A stretch of 64,000 nt of DNA from Romboutsia hominis (GTDB taxonomy: Bacteria; Bacillota; Clostridia; Peptostreptococcales; Peptostreptococcaceae): contig NZ_LN650648.1 in the NCBI RefSeq assembly GCF_900002575.1, positions 1,240,001 to 1,304,000 on the forward strand. The letters are read 5' to 3'. The notes under the pieces were generated by a model that was not told the origin of the DNA, searched no databases, and saw only the letters and a program-made list of their open reading frames with translations. Positions 8,849 through 17,025 of the stretch are shown here, in pieces (the first letter of the stretch is position 1; each line of letters begins with the position of its first letter). The position numbers and the translations under genes were made by a program.

Positions 8849-9799
8849 ATGGAGTATGCTGATTTAGACTGGAAAAACCTAGGATTTAAATATAGAGAAA
8901 CAGATTATAGTTATATATCTAGATATATAGCTAATGATTGGGATGAAGGTAAAGTAAAACAAAATATACTAAGTATAGATGAAAAAAAATTAGATGTAGA
9001 TTATATAAAACAGTATTTCGAAGGACTAAAAGCATATAGAAGTAAAGATGGAGATATATACTTATTTAGACCTTATGAAAATATAGTGAGATTAAATAGA
9101 AATTGTGAAAAGCTATTAATCCCAAATATACCAAAAGAAAAGTTTATAAAAGCATTAAAAGATGTAGTGAGAGCTAATGAAAGATTTGTACCACCATATG
9201 ATAGCAAAGCTAGCTTATATATAAGACCATTTATAAGTGAAGTATCAAACCAATCGAACCTTAAAATACCAAAAGAATACATATTTTCTATATATGTAAC
9301 GCCAGTAGGGCCTACACCTATGAATCTTTCAAATATTATAATAACCAAAGATAGGAAAAGAATAGATGAAGTTAGTAATAGTACTAAAAGTTTAAAAGAT
9401 AAAGAACTTATATATATAAATAAAAATAACAAACTTGAAGATATAAATAATACAAATCTTTTTGTTATAACTAAAAATGATGTGTTTGTAAGTTTAAAAT
9501 CTTCATCAGGACTACCTAGTATAACTAAAAATTCCCTTATGTATATTGCTAAAAATTATTTAAATATGAAGGTAGAAGAAAGAGATATATATTTAGATGA
9601 AATAGATAACTTTTGTGAAATTGGAACTTGTTCTACTAAATATATGATAAAGCCTATAAAAAGTATTATATATGAAGATAAAGAGTATATAGTGCAAAAG
9701 AATAAGATTGGACCTATTACTAATGAACTTTATGATATATTAAGAGGAATACAATATAAAGATATACAAGGACCAAAAGATTGGGTCATTAAAGTTTAA
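8849..9799 (+). CDS. Branched-chain aminotransferase-like protein (fold type IV), active site apparently degenerate
   Basis: 316 residues with AGGGGGG upstream. The N-terminal half clearly matches branched-chain aminotransferases: YFEGLKAYRSKDGDIYLFRP (56-75), N78, RL at 81-82, IPNIPKEKF and SLYIRP (122-127). The C-terminal half also fits: SGLPSITKNSL (220-230), VEERDIYLDE and GTCSTKYMIKPI (259-270), where true enzymes have GTAA. Between them (about 165-200) the block that normally contains the PLP lysine and GGNYAAS is shortened by roughly 15 residues and the GGNY motif is missing. It is therefore either an inactive paralogue or a changed enzyme. Arginase follows after a terminator. Confidence 0.75.
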   Translation: MEYADLDWKNLGFKYRETDYSYISRYIANDWDEGKVKQNILSIDEKKLDVDYIKQYFEGLKAYRSKDGDIYLFRPYENIVRLNRNCEKLLIPNIPKEKFIKALKDVVRANERFVPPYDSKASLYIRPFISEVSNQSNLKIPKEYIFSIYVTPVGPTPMNLSNIIITKDRKRIDEVSNSTKSLKDKELIYINKNNKLEDINNTNLFVITKNDVFVSLKSSSGLPSITKNSLMYIAKNYLNMKVEERDIYLDEIDNFCEIGTCSTKYMIKPIKSIIYEDKEYIVQKNKIGPITNELYDILRGIQYKDIQGPKDWVIKV

Positions 9800-9844
9800 T
9801 CAGAATACTATCAAACTTTGATGTAGCTTATAAATATGTTATAT

Positions 9845-9880
9845 AAAAATAGGGAGCTAAAAACTAGCTCTCTATTTTTA
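9845..9880 (+). terminator. Intrinsic terminator
   Basis: Fourteen-base-pair stem (AAAAATAGGGAGCT with AGCTCTCTATTTTT, one G-U pair) and a 7-base loop. Confidence 0.85.
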
Positions 9881-10052
9881 TATAACATGGATGGATTTAG
9901 ATTATTATTAAAAGATAAGAAGATAAAAGGACAAGCTAAATAGTAATTAATAAAAATAGCTTAAGAATAACTTAAAAAATGCATCATAAAATAATTACTA
10001 GTAAAGGTAGATTTTTAACTATAATAAGTAATTTCTACAAGGGGGATTTTTT

Positions 10053-10961
10053 ATGAATGTAAATTTAATAGGTGTACCTACAAATCATGGATGTGACAGA
10101 AATGGAGCTCAATACGGGCCTAAAAAGCTTAGAGAAGCTAATATAGTAAACATAATGAAAAAAAGCGAACTAAGTATATATGATATGGGAGATATCTATG
10201 TAGAAGATATTAGAGAGAAAGATAAGTTTTTAAGCGATAAAAATATAAAGTACTATAATAGCATATATAATGTTAATTTAAATTTAGCACACATGGTATA
10301 TACATCTCTAAATAATAAAGATTTTCCAATTATAATAGGTGGAGACCATAGTATAGCATTAGGAAGTATATCAGGTGCAAGTTCATACTTTAAAAATTTA
10401 GGGGTAGTTTGGATAGATGCACATGGAGACTTTAACACAGAAGTAATATCAGAAAGTAAAAATTCTCATGGTATGCCTTTAGCTTTCTTATGTGGTTATG
10501 GAGATGAAAGATTAGTAAACTTATATAGGCATAAAACTAAACTACATGAAGAGAATGTATTTCATATAGGTGGAAGAGATATAGATATAGAGGAGAGAAA
10601 ATTGTTAGACAATACTAAAGTTAGTATGTATGACAAAACTAAAATTAATAAATTAGGAATTGAAAAGATAATACATGAAATAATTGAAAAATGTAAAAAA
10701 CAAAATGTAGATGCAATCCATATAAGTTTAGATATAGATTTTATGGATAAAGATATAGTTAAAGGAACAGGAACAAGAGTTAGTGATGGATATAGCATAG
10801 AGGATACAAAACTTATATTAAAAGAACTTATAAATAGTGGACTTGTTAAATCTATGGATTTTGTAGAATTTAACCCAATTTTAGATGAAAACGATGAAAC
10901 TCTTAATATATGTACGAACTTATTAGAATATACATCTAACTTAATTAAAAAGTTAAAATAA
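10053..10961 (+). CDS. rocF: Arginase
   Basis: 302 residues, the normal length for bacterial arginase, which hydrolyses arginine to ornithine and urea with two Mn ions. Metal ligands are visible: H99 in GGDHS, D122, H124 and D126 in IDAHGDFN, D227 and D229 in SLDIDFMD. SHGMPLAFLCGYG (138-150) favours arginase over agmatinase. AAGGGGG lies before the ATG. No terminator separates it from the small gene at 11041 (79-base gap). Agmatinase or formiminoglutamase are less likely alternatives. Confidence 0.9.
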   Translation: MNVNLIGVPTNHGCDRNGAQYGPKKLREANIVNIMKKSELSIYDMGDIYVEDIREKDKFLSDKNIKYYNSIYNVNLNLAHMVYTSLNNKDFPIIIGGDHSIALGSISGASSYFKNLGVVWIDAHGDFNTEVISESKNSHGMPLAFLCGYGDERLVNLYRHKTKLHEENVFHIGGRDIDIEERKLLDNTKVSMYDKTKINKLGIEKIIHEIIEKCKKQNVDAIHISLDIDFMDKDIVKGTGTRVSDGYSIEDTKLILKELINSGLVKSMDFVEFNPILDENDETLNICTNLLEYTSNLIKKLK

Positions 10962-11040
10962 ATAAAATAATTACAGATATATAAGTTATAAATAAGAACG
11001 ATTTGTAGATAGATGCAATAGTATAGTAAGGGGTGAAGAT

Positions 11041-11205
11041 ATGACAAAAGCATATTATTGTCCTTACTGTAAAAACAGACTACAAGTAAAAACTTGTTGA
11101 GGTGGAGCCGAATATAGTTGCAGGTTCTGCAATAAGATAATTGCAAATGCTTATGTTTTGACAGAGGAAAAGTTAAGAGAAGAATTAGATAAAAAAGATA
11201 AATAA
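11041..11205 (+). CDS. Candidate selenoprotein: 54-residue zinc-ribbon protein with in-frame UGA
   Basis: AAGGGGTG precedes ATG 11041. The frame runs 55 codons to TAA 11203-11205 with one interruption, TGA at codon 20 (11098-11100). The product is a small zinc-ribbon: C7-P-Y-C10 and C27-R-F-C30, with C19 next to residue 20, giving K-T-C-[UGA]-G-G-A. The frame stays coherent after the TGA for 34 codons and ends in a charged helix. A hairpin typical of bacterial SECIS elements starts 17 bases after the UGA (see next entry). So residue 20 is likely selenocysteine in a vicinal Cys-Sec pair. The alternative is a nonsense mutation of a Cys, Trp or Arg codon. It is probably co-transcribed with arginase. 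I do not recognise the family. Amino-acid-fermenting Peptostreptococcaceae commonly use selenoproteins; the Sec machinery is not in this window. Confidence 0.6.
11098..11133 (+). promoter_or_regulatory. Candidate bacterial SECIS element
   Basis: UGA (11098-11100) is followed by 17 bases and then a stem TTGCA (11118-11122) / TGCAA (11128-11132) with loop GGTTC. The apical sequence GTTGCAGGTTCTGCA is nearly the same as the E. coli fdhF SECIS apex as I recall it (GUUGCAGGUCUGCA), including the GGU loop recognised by SelB. Part of the symmetry comes from the two Cys codons of C-x-x-C (TGC...TGC), so it could be partly coincidental. Confidence 0.55.
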
Positions 11206-11218
11206 GTGTATAAATAAT

Positions 11219-11263
11219 AAATAAAGCTACCTAATATTAGCTAAATTATAGGTAGCTTTATTT
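11219..11263. terminator. Bidirectional terminator between convergent genes
   Basis: Perfect 14-base-pair stem (AAATAAAGCTACCT with AGGTAGCTTTATTT). It sits between the candidate selenoprotein gene and the minus-strand tryptophan transporter gene and has A/T tracts on both sides. Confidence 0.85.
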
Positions 11264-11273
11264 ATTGTTTATT

Positions 11274-11813
11274 TTAAGCTCTAAAACTTCTTTTTAAAGA
11301 TAAATTGACAATATTATATAAAAATATACCAACAAATAAGTTTATAATACAAGTAGGTAGTACTATTGTTAAAAATAAAGGTAAAAATGGAGCAGGAAGT
11401 CCTACGATAGCTTTAGCAGAGATTAAAAATATTGTACCACTAACTAAAGTACCAAAAGGTAGTATAATCATAGCTAATACACTTTCTTTTTTACTTTTAA
11501 GAAATTTATCTAAAAGCTTTATTTTATAAAACATAAACATTAGTAAATATATATAATTAGCAGTTATAACTTTATCTAATAAATTTGGTATTTGGCCACC
11601 TGGAAACTTTGTAGTTAAAGCTGTAAATATTCCAGTGACAATTGCAGATATTACACAAGTTTTATAATCATCTTTATTAAGCATCATTACTATAAATAAC
11701 ATAGCAAGTGCAAAATCAGGTTGCATAGGTAAACCTAAAGCAGGGGTGATTTGATGAAGTATTAAACCTATAGCTAAAAGTATTGAATTTGTTGTTATTT
11801 TTTTTGTTTTCAT
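11274..11813 (-). CDS. trpP: Tryptophan transporter TrpP family
   Basis: 179 residues, a small hydrophobic protein with about five membrane segments. It opens MKTKKITTNSILLAIGLILHQITP and contains a conserved LPMQPDFALAMLF stretch and FPGGQIPN, as in the TrpP/YhaG family of clostridial and bacillar tryptophan importers. GGAGG lies before the start. The gene is read from a leader with a T-box whose specifier codon appears to be UGG, which supports tryptophan as substrate and predicts induction when tRNA-Trp is uncharged. Confidence 0.85.
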   Translation of the reverse strand: MKTKKITTNSILLAIGLILHQITPALGLPMQPDFALAMLFIVMMLNKDDYKTCVISAIVTGIFTALTTKFPGGQIPNLLDKVITANYIYLLMFMFYKIKLLDKFLKSKKESVLAMIILPFGTLVSGTIFLISAKAIVGLPAPFLPLFLTIVLPTCIINLFVGIFLYNIVNLSLKRSFRA

Positions 11814-11886
11814 AAACGAAAAACCTCCTAAATTTTGATATTTTAATAAAATCTAACCAATGAGCACTATTATCACAATCAATCTT

Positions 11887-11911
11887 TCATACCATAGAAA
11901 TCACCTCCTTA
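11887..11911 (-). promoter_or_regulatory. Very strong ribosome binding site with a 2-codon mini-ORF in the trpP leader
   Basis: On the minus strand AAGGAGGTGA, complementary to the 16S rRNA 3' end over 10 bases, stands 5 bases before ATG (11895-11893), followed by GTA and TGA. The mini-ORF lies between the T-box terminator and the trpP ribosome binding site. It may be a relic of a lost leader gene or a translational control element. Confidence 0.4.
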
Positions 11912-11944
11912 AATGTATTTGTATATAAAATTTTATTTTATAAA

Positions 11945-12250
11945 ATAAAAAAACTCCGTCCTAAATAAATAGGACGAAGTTTTCTCCGCGATGCCACCTA
12001 AATTGCAATTTATATACAGTGTGATATCAAATATAAATATATTTAACATAACACTAAATATAAAAATGCCTCTTAAATCAAGTACTAACATACTCTACCT
12101 TCTATAACGTGAAGGACACGGTAAATAGTACTCTCTAAATAGATTTCCCTTTACTCCTCAAAGGCCCATTCATTAAGTTTTTTCATGCTAAGATTCCACC
12201 ATCCTTAGCTCTCTATAACGAACCTAAACTTAATTACTACCCCTTATCAA
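11945..12250 (-). promoter_or_regulatory. T-box riboswitch, tryptophan-specific leader of trpP
   Basis: On the minus strand the leader has the stem I hallmarks AGAGAGCT and GGATGGTGG (about 12215-12190), then AATGAATGG with a UGG specifier candidate at 12168-12166. The T-box core TAGGTGGCATCGCGG, a close variant of the consensus, is at 12000-11984. Immediately after is a terminator (GGACGGAGTT region, stem 11982-11952, then a T-run). T-boxes bind uncharged tRNA through the specifier and prevent termination. UGG fits the TrpP product downstream. Confidence 0.93.
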
Positions 12251-12352
12251 TGGATTAATATTTATTTATATTATGATATTAATAAATTTCAAATTTGTCA
12301 ATATGAAGAAATAATTATATAAAAAAAATAAGTTATATAAGAAATATATTTA

Positions 12353-12384
12353 ATGTAAACCTAAAATAAAAAATAGGTTGACGT
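12353..12384 (+). promoter_or_regulatory. BirA operator of the biotin operon
   Basis: Imperfect inverted repeat ATGTAAACC, 14 bases, GGTTGACGT. This matches the biotin repressor BirA box (half-sites around GTAAACC/GGTTTAC with a 14-16 base spacer). The right half overlaps the -35 box of the promoter, so BirA with biotinyl-AMP should block transcription. Confidence 0.8.
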
Positions 12385-12406
12385 AAATAAAAAAGTAAAC
12401 TACTAT
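12378..12406 (+). promoter_or_regulatory. bio operon promoter
   Basis: TTGACG at 12378-12383, 17-base spacer, TACTAT at 12401-12406, about 35 bases before bioB. It overlaps the BirA box. Confidence 0.7.
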
Positions 12407-12441
12407 ATAATTAGTACCAGGTAATAAAAGGAGAATACAAA

Positions 12442-13392
12442 ATGTTATATGAAATGACAAATAAAATAAAAAATGGACATTTAATAAATAGAAAAGAAGC
12501 AATAAAACTATTAGACTATGACTTTGAAAGTTTAGGAAAGTTTGCAAATGAAATAAGAGAATATTTTTTACAAAATGAATTTGATATTTGCTCAATAGTT
12601 AATGGTAAAAGTGGAAAATGTAGTGAAGACTGTAAGTTCTGTGCACAGTCATCTTATCATACTACAGATATAGAAGTTTACCCATTAAAAGATACAGAAT
12701 ACTTTGTAGAAGATGCAAAATATCATAAAGATAAAGGGATAAAAAGATATTCAATAGTAACATCAGGAAAAAAATTAAGCAATATAGAAATAGATAAAAT
12801 AGTAAACTCTTATAAGGCTATAAACAAATATGTAGACATAAAAACATGCGCGTCACATGGTTTGCTTAGTGAAGAAGATCTAAGAAAACTTAAAGAAGCT
12901 GGTGTCAAAAGATATCATAATAATTTAGAAACATCAAGAAATTACTTTGACAATATATGCACAACACACACTTATGATGAAAAAATAAAAACTATAAAAG
13001 ACGCACAAAGTGTAGGACTAGAAGTTTGTAGTGGAGGTATATTTGGTCTTGGAGAAAGTGAAATAGATAGAATTGATATGGCTTTTGAGATTAGAGATTT
13101 AGGGATAAAGTCAATACCACTTAATGTACTAGATTATATAAAAGGAACAAAAATAGAGAGTAAATCTATTAAGGAAGAAGATTTTTTAAAGATGGTAGCT
13201 ATATATAGATTTATAAACCCAAGTGCTCAAATAAGATTAGCAGGTGGTAGAAATTTACTAACAAACTATGGAGAATTAGCTTTTAAATGTGGTGCTAATG
13301 CTACTATAAGTGGTGATTTATTGACAACTTGCGGAAATAGCATAGCTGATGATATAAAAATGATAGAAAAATTAGGATTTGAAATTAGATAA
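12442..13392 (+). CDS. bioB: Biotin synthase
   Basis: 316 residues. Radical SAM enzyme that inserts sulfur into dethiobiotin. The C-x3-C-x2-C cluster motif is C60, C64, C67 (KCSEDCKFCAQSS), followed by HHTT-like YHTTDIEVYP. N-L-E-T-S (about 165-170) and the ASGR-like RLAGGRN near the C-terminus match ligands of the [2Fe-2S] site region. AAAGGAG lies upstream. First gene of the bio cluster; the next gene begins 13 bases after its stop. Confidence 0.97.
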   Translation: MLYEMTNKIKNGHLINRKEAIKLLDYDFESLGKFANEIREYFLQNEFDICSIVNGKSGKCSEDCKFCAQSSYHTTDIEVYPLKDTEYFVEDAKYHKDKGIKRYSIVTSGKKLSNIEIDKIVNSYKAINKYVDIKTCASHGLLSEEDLRKLKEAGVKRYHNNLETSRNYFDNICTTHTYDEKIKTIKDAQSVGLEVCSGGIFGLGESEIDRIDMAFEIRDLGIKSIPLNVLDYIKGTKIESKSIKEEDFLKMVAIYRFINPSAQIRLAGGRNLLTNYGELAFKCGANATISGDLLTTCGNSIADDIKMIEKLGFEIR

Positions 13393-13405
13393 TTTAAAAG
13401 GTTGG

Positions 13406-14110
13406 ATGATAAATATGGGAAAAGGCATATTTGTAATAGGAACTAACACAGACATAGGAAAGACTTTTGTAAGTGGAGCTATAACTTATAAATTAAAAAA
13501 ACATAATAAAAATGTAATACCATATAAGCCAGTACAAAGTGGAGGTATAGAAGAAAATATAAAAATAATACCGCCAGATATTAAATATATAAGAGATATT
13601 TGTGACTTAGATATAGATTATAAAACTATGAATACTTACTGCCTAAAAACAGAAGTGTCACCTCATTTAGCGTGTAATATAGAAAATGTATATATAAATA
13701 AAGAAAATATAATAAATCATTATAACAAACTTTTAAAAACATATGATTATGTTGTAGTTGAAGGTGCTGGAGGTATAGTTGTTCCAATAACTAATGATTA
13801 TTTTTTATATGACCTTATAAAAGACTTAAATATGGATGTAGTAATAGTAGCAAGTGCATCTGTTGGAACTATAAACCATAGTGTATTAACCTATGAGTTT
13901 TTAAAGTCTAAGAATATAAAATGTAGAGGAATATTTATAAATAATTACAATAATCAGTTTTATGAAGATGACAATATAAAAATGATAGAAAAAATAACCA
14001 ACCTTAAGGTACTAGGTGTTTTAAATAAAATTAAAGAGTTTAATAAAGAAAGTATATGTAAAGAATACGACAAACTTGATTTAGAAAATATACTTTCATT
14101 GTTTGAGTAA
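13406..14110 (+). CDS. bioD: Dethiobiotin synthetase
   Basis: 234 residues from ATG 13406 (ATG 13415, three codons later, is also possible; the AAAAGG site at 13396-13401 does not decide). An ATG further upstream at 13379 overlaps bioB and is less likely. The enzyme closes the ureido ring of biotin using ATP and CO2. The P-loop GTNTDIGKT (about 12-20), KPVQSG and VEGAGGIVVP motifs are all typical of BioD. Confidence 0.95.
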   Translation: MINMGKGIFVIGTNTDIGKTFVSGAITYKLKKHNKNVIPYKPVQSGGIEENIKIIPPDIKYIRDICDLDIDYKTMNTYCLKTEVSPHLACNIENVYINKENIINHYNKLLKTYDYVVVEGAGGIVVPITNDYFLYDLIKDLNMDVVIVASASVGTINHSVLTYEFLKSKNIKCRGIFINNYNNQFYEDDNIKMIEKITNLKVLGVLNKIKEFNKESICKEYDKLDLENILSLFE

Positions 14111-14159
14111 AAATTGTATTAAACATAGATGATTTTTATAAAAGTAAGGGAGAAAAAGT

Positions 14160-15536
14160 ATGAGTATGAAAAAACTTCAAGAAAAAGATTTAAAATATAT
14201 ATGGCATCCTTGCTCTCAGATGAAGGACTATGAAACTTTTAAACCTATAGTAATAGAAAAAGGTAAAGGTGTATTTTTAGAAGATGTCAATGGAAAAAAA
14301 TATTTAGATGCAGTTTCATCTTGGTGGGTAAATTTATTTGGTCACTCAAACGAAAGAATAAATAAGGCCTTATACAATCAAGCAAATACTTTAGAACATA
14401 CTATATTTGCAAACTTTAGCCATAAACCAGCCATAAATCTATGTGAAAAAATTATAAATATAACTCCAGATAGATTAGATAAAGTATTTTTTGGAGATAA
14501 TGGATCTTCAGCTATAGAGATAGCTTTAAAACTAAGCTTTCAATATCATCAACAGATAGGAAAGTGCAAAAAAACAAAGTTTGTAAAAATTAGTGATGCT
14601 TACCATGGAGAAACAACAGGAGCTTTAGCAGTTTCTGATATGGATTTATACAGTAAAATATATAAACCAATGTTACTTGATACTGTAAAAGTAGAAGGAC
14701 CAGATTGCTTTAGATGTAAGTTTGATAAAAATAGAGACACCTGTAATGCAGAGTGTTTTATAAATATGGAAAACACTATAAAAGAAATTCATGAAGAAGT
14801 AAGTGCAATAATAGTAGAACCTATAGTTCAATGTGCGGCAGGAATGAAGATATATTCACCTAAGTATTTAGTTCATCTAAGAAAATTATGCGATAAGTAT
14901 GATATAAATCTAATAGCTGATGAAATAGCAGTAGGTTTTGGGCGTACTGGTAAAATGTTTGCTTGTGAGCATAGTGATATTTCACCAGATATAATGTGTT
15001 TATCAAAAGGACTTACAGCAGGTTATATGCCACTATCATTAGTTTTAATGAGTAACAAAATATATAATGCTTTTTATGATGAATATAATACAATGAAGGC
15101 ATTTTTACACAGTCATAGTTATTCAGGAAATGCACTAGGATGTAGTGTAGCAGTTGAGACTTTAAAAATATTTGAAGAAGAGAATGTATTAGATAAAAAT
15201 AAAGATAAAAGTGATTATTTAAGAAAAAAGGTGGAAAGTGTATTAAAAGACATACCATATGTTGGTGAGTACAGACAAATAGGTATGATAGGTGCTATAG
15301 AATTAGTTAAAAATAAAGATACTAAAGAACCATTTGAAAGTGAAAAAAGAGTAGGGTACAACATATATCAAAATGCCTTAGAAAAGGGAGTTTTACTTAG
15401 AGCTTTAGGAAATATAATATACTTTATGCCACCATATATTATAAGCAAAGAAGAAATAGACTTTATGGTAGAAGTAGCTAGAGATAGTATAATAAAATAC
15501 TTTAAGGAAAATCCAGTTATTGATAAGGAGATATAA
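14160..15536 (+). CDS. bioA: Adenosylmethionine-8-amino-7-oxononanoate aminotransferase
   Basis: 458 residues, class III PLP aminotransferase. Visible: [11 protein letters not shown] (15-25), [21 protein letters not shown] (112-120), YHGET, D254 in [12 protein letters not shown] and the PLP lysine K283 in [13 protein letters not shown]. It makes 7,8-diaminopelargonate in biotin synthesis. AAGGGAG precedes ATG 14160. It carries several extra cysteines around 183-199, also seen in related clostridial enzymes as far as I recall. Confidence 0.96.
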   Translation: MSMKKLQEKDLKYIWHPCSQMKDYETFKPIVIEKGKGVFLEDVNGKKYLDAVSSWWVNLFGHSNERINKALYNQANTLEHTIFANFSHKPAINLCEKIINITPDRLDKVFFGDNGSSAIEIALKLSFQYHQQIGKCKKTKFVKISDAYHGETTGALAVSDMDLYSKIYKPMLLDTVKVEGPDCFRCKFDKNRDTCNAECFINMENTIKEIHEEVSAIIVEPIVQCAAGMKIYSPKYLVHLRKLCDKYDINLIADEIAVGFGRTGKMFACEHSDISPDIMCLSKGLTAGYMPLSLVLMSNKIYNAFYDEYNTMKAFLHSHSYSGNALGCSVAVETLKIFEEENVLDKNKDKSDYLRKKVESVLKDIPYVGEYRQIGMIGAIELVKNKDTKEPFESEKRVGYNIYQNALEKGVLLRALGNIIYFMPPYIISKEEIDFMVEVARDSIIKYFKENPVIDKEI

Positions 15537-15537
15537 T

Positions 15538-16077
15538 ATGAACAATAAAACTAGAGAAATAACACTAGTAGCATTATTATCAGTAATAATAGCAATATCA
15601 GGAACATTTAAATTACCAGGAATTATACCAGGAACAGAATTTCAAATGTCAGCGCCAATTGCTATAGGTATATGTTCTACTTTTGGATTTAAAAGATATA
15701 TAAGTGCAGGAATAATAGCTAGTATGATAAACCTTATTATGGGAACTCATACAATTTTAAATGTAATAGTAGCTATGATATTTAGAGTAGTAGCAGGTTC
15801 ACTAATAGGTATTTTAGGTAGCAATATAATAGTAGTATCAACAGCTGGTATAGTAGGTACAGCAGTAGGTAGAGTAGTAATGGCAAGTATTACAGGTACA
15901 CCATTTAAAGCATTAATTTTATCAGCACTACCCGGGATGATTTACACATTATTGTCTTCATATTTTATATATAAGACAATAGAAAAAATAGTAAAAGTAA
16001 CACCTTATAAGTCATTTATAAAAAAGTATGATAAAAAAGAAAATGCAGTAGTAAATATTAAAGAAGAATTAGTATAA
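15538..16077 (+). CDS. Small membrane protein of the biotin operon, ECF S-component-like
   Basis: 179 residues from ATG 15538 (AAGGAGAT upstream overlapping the bioA end). An upstream in-frame start at 15520 lies inside bioA and is unlikely. Five or six membrane helices, first one LVALLSVIIAISG, which has the small-residue pattern of ECF S-components. The sequence does not show the usual BioY motifs, so it may take up biotin or a precursor (pimelate, KAPA) or be a permease of another type. The basic C-terminus ends KENAVVNIKEELV. The role is inferred only from the operon. Confidence 0.65.
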   Translation: MNNKTREITLVALLSVIIAISGTFKLPGIIPGTEFQMSAPIAIGICSTFGFKRYISAGIIASMINLIMGTHTILNVIVAMIFRVVAGSLIGILGSNIIVVSTAGIVGTAVGRVVMASITGTPFKALILSALPGMIYTLLSSYFIYKTIEKIVKVTPYKSFIKKYDKKENAVVNIKEELV

Positions 16078-16134
16078 ACCTATAAAAATAAATTAGAGAT
16101 TAGTAAATCATAAATTAAAATAGTTTTAAAATAT

Positions 16135-16180
16135 AAAATGCTATATTCAGAAGTAATATTTTATCTGAATATAGCATTTT
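16135..16180 (+). terminator. Long hairpin inside the bio cluster
   Basis: Perfect 17-base-pair stem with a 12-base loop in the 140-base gap between the membrane protein gene and bioW. It may terminate most transcripts after the first four genes. No second BirA box is visible before bioW, so bioW and bioF probably depend on readthrough. Confidence 0.75.
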
Positions 16181-16217
16181 AATTATAACTCTAAAATCAT
16201 ATAAAGGATGATAACAA

Positions 16218-17009
16218 ATGAATTTATATAGTATAAAGATGAGAGGGTCAAAAGAGCATAATCATATATCTGGAGCTGAAAGTATAGTAAGTGAAAAAGA
16301 TTTACAAAATGCAGTTAGTGTTTTAATAAAAAGAGCATTAACTCATTCAAAAGGAAAAAGTGATTTTATTAATATAAAAATAGAAGAGGTTAAAAAAGAA
16401 GAATTAAAATATATAGATCCACTTTATGTTACAACCTTAAATACCAAAAATAAAAAAGAAAGCTATGAGTTTCTATATAATAATTTATTGAAATTAAATA
16501 TAAATAGTAAAAACGCTATATATATTATAGATTTATTTAAAAGTATAAAAAATATGAGAGGTGCAGTACTTCTTGATGTTAATAATCTTAAAAGACTAGA
16601 AAAAGATAAGTTAAGAGGAATAAGAGCCACTTATATGGATTTTGAAGATTCAAAAGTAGATATGTTAGATAAACAATATGAATGTACTGATAACTTAAAT
16701 AAAAATGAAAAACTACTTCAAAATACACATTTTATAGAAGCATTATGCCTATCATCTAAGGTATGTAATGCTCCTAATATAATAGGTGAAATGTGTTGTT
16801 CTGATGATAAAAATTATACAACAGGATATATAGCAAGTAAAAAATTTGGATATATAAGAGTTAAACATATGAAAGATATAGGTGAGGATAGAGGGGGAAG
16901 AATATTTTTATATGACCCTACTATAGATTCTAAATATACACTTGAAGATACTATAAAATATCTAGAAAATACCAAAGTGATAGTTAAAGACAAAGTCATA
17001 TTTAAATAA
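16218..17009 (+). CDS. bioW: 6-carboxyhexanoate-CoA ligase (pimeloyl-CoA synthetase)
   Basis: 263 residues. BioW activates pimelate to pimeloyl-CoA. It begins YSIKMRGSKEHNHISGAES, very close to the BioW signature (YSIRMRAS...HISGAERI). GIRATYMDFED (about 134-144) and GYIASKKFGYIRVKHMKD with GGRIFL near the C-terminus are also typical. Its presence shows the cell starts biotin synthesis from free pimelate rather than from BioC/BioH. Confidence 0.94.
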   Translation: MNLYSIKMRGSKEHNHISGAESIVSEKDLQNAVSVLIKRALTHSKGKSDFINIKIEEVKKEELKYIDPLYVTTLNTKNKKESYEFLYNNLLKLNINSKNAIYIIDLFKSIKNMRGAVLLDVNNLKRLEKDKLRGIRATYMDFEDSKVDMLDKQYECTDNLNKNEKLLQNTHFIEALCLSSKVCNAPNIIGEMCCSDDKNYTTGYIASKKFGYIRVKHMKDIGEDRGGRIFLYDPTIDSKYTLEDTIKYLENTKVIVKDKVIFK

Positions 17010-17025
17010 TAAATAAGGAGATATA

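Noticed and set aside
10562-11146. Long minus-strand frame of 194 codons opposite arginase and the candidate selenoprotein
   Set aside because: It lies antisense to clear genes, has no ribosome site and gives a low-complexity, hydrophobic translation typical of antisense frames.
11945-12250. Considering the conserved leader upstream of trpP as part of the biotin operon leader
   Set aside because: The T-box core, terminator and T-run are all on the minus strand, so it belongs to trpP, not to bioB on the plus strand.
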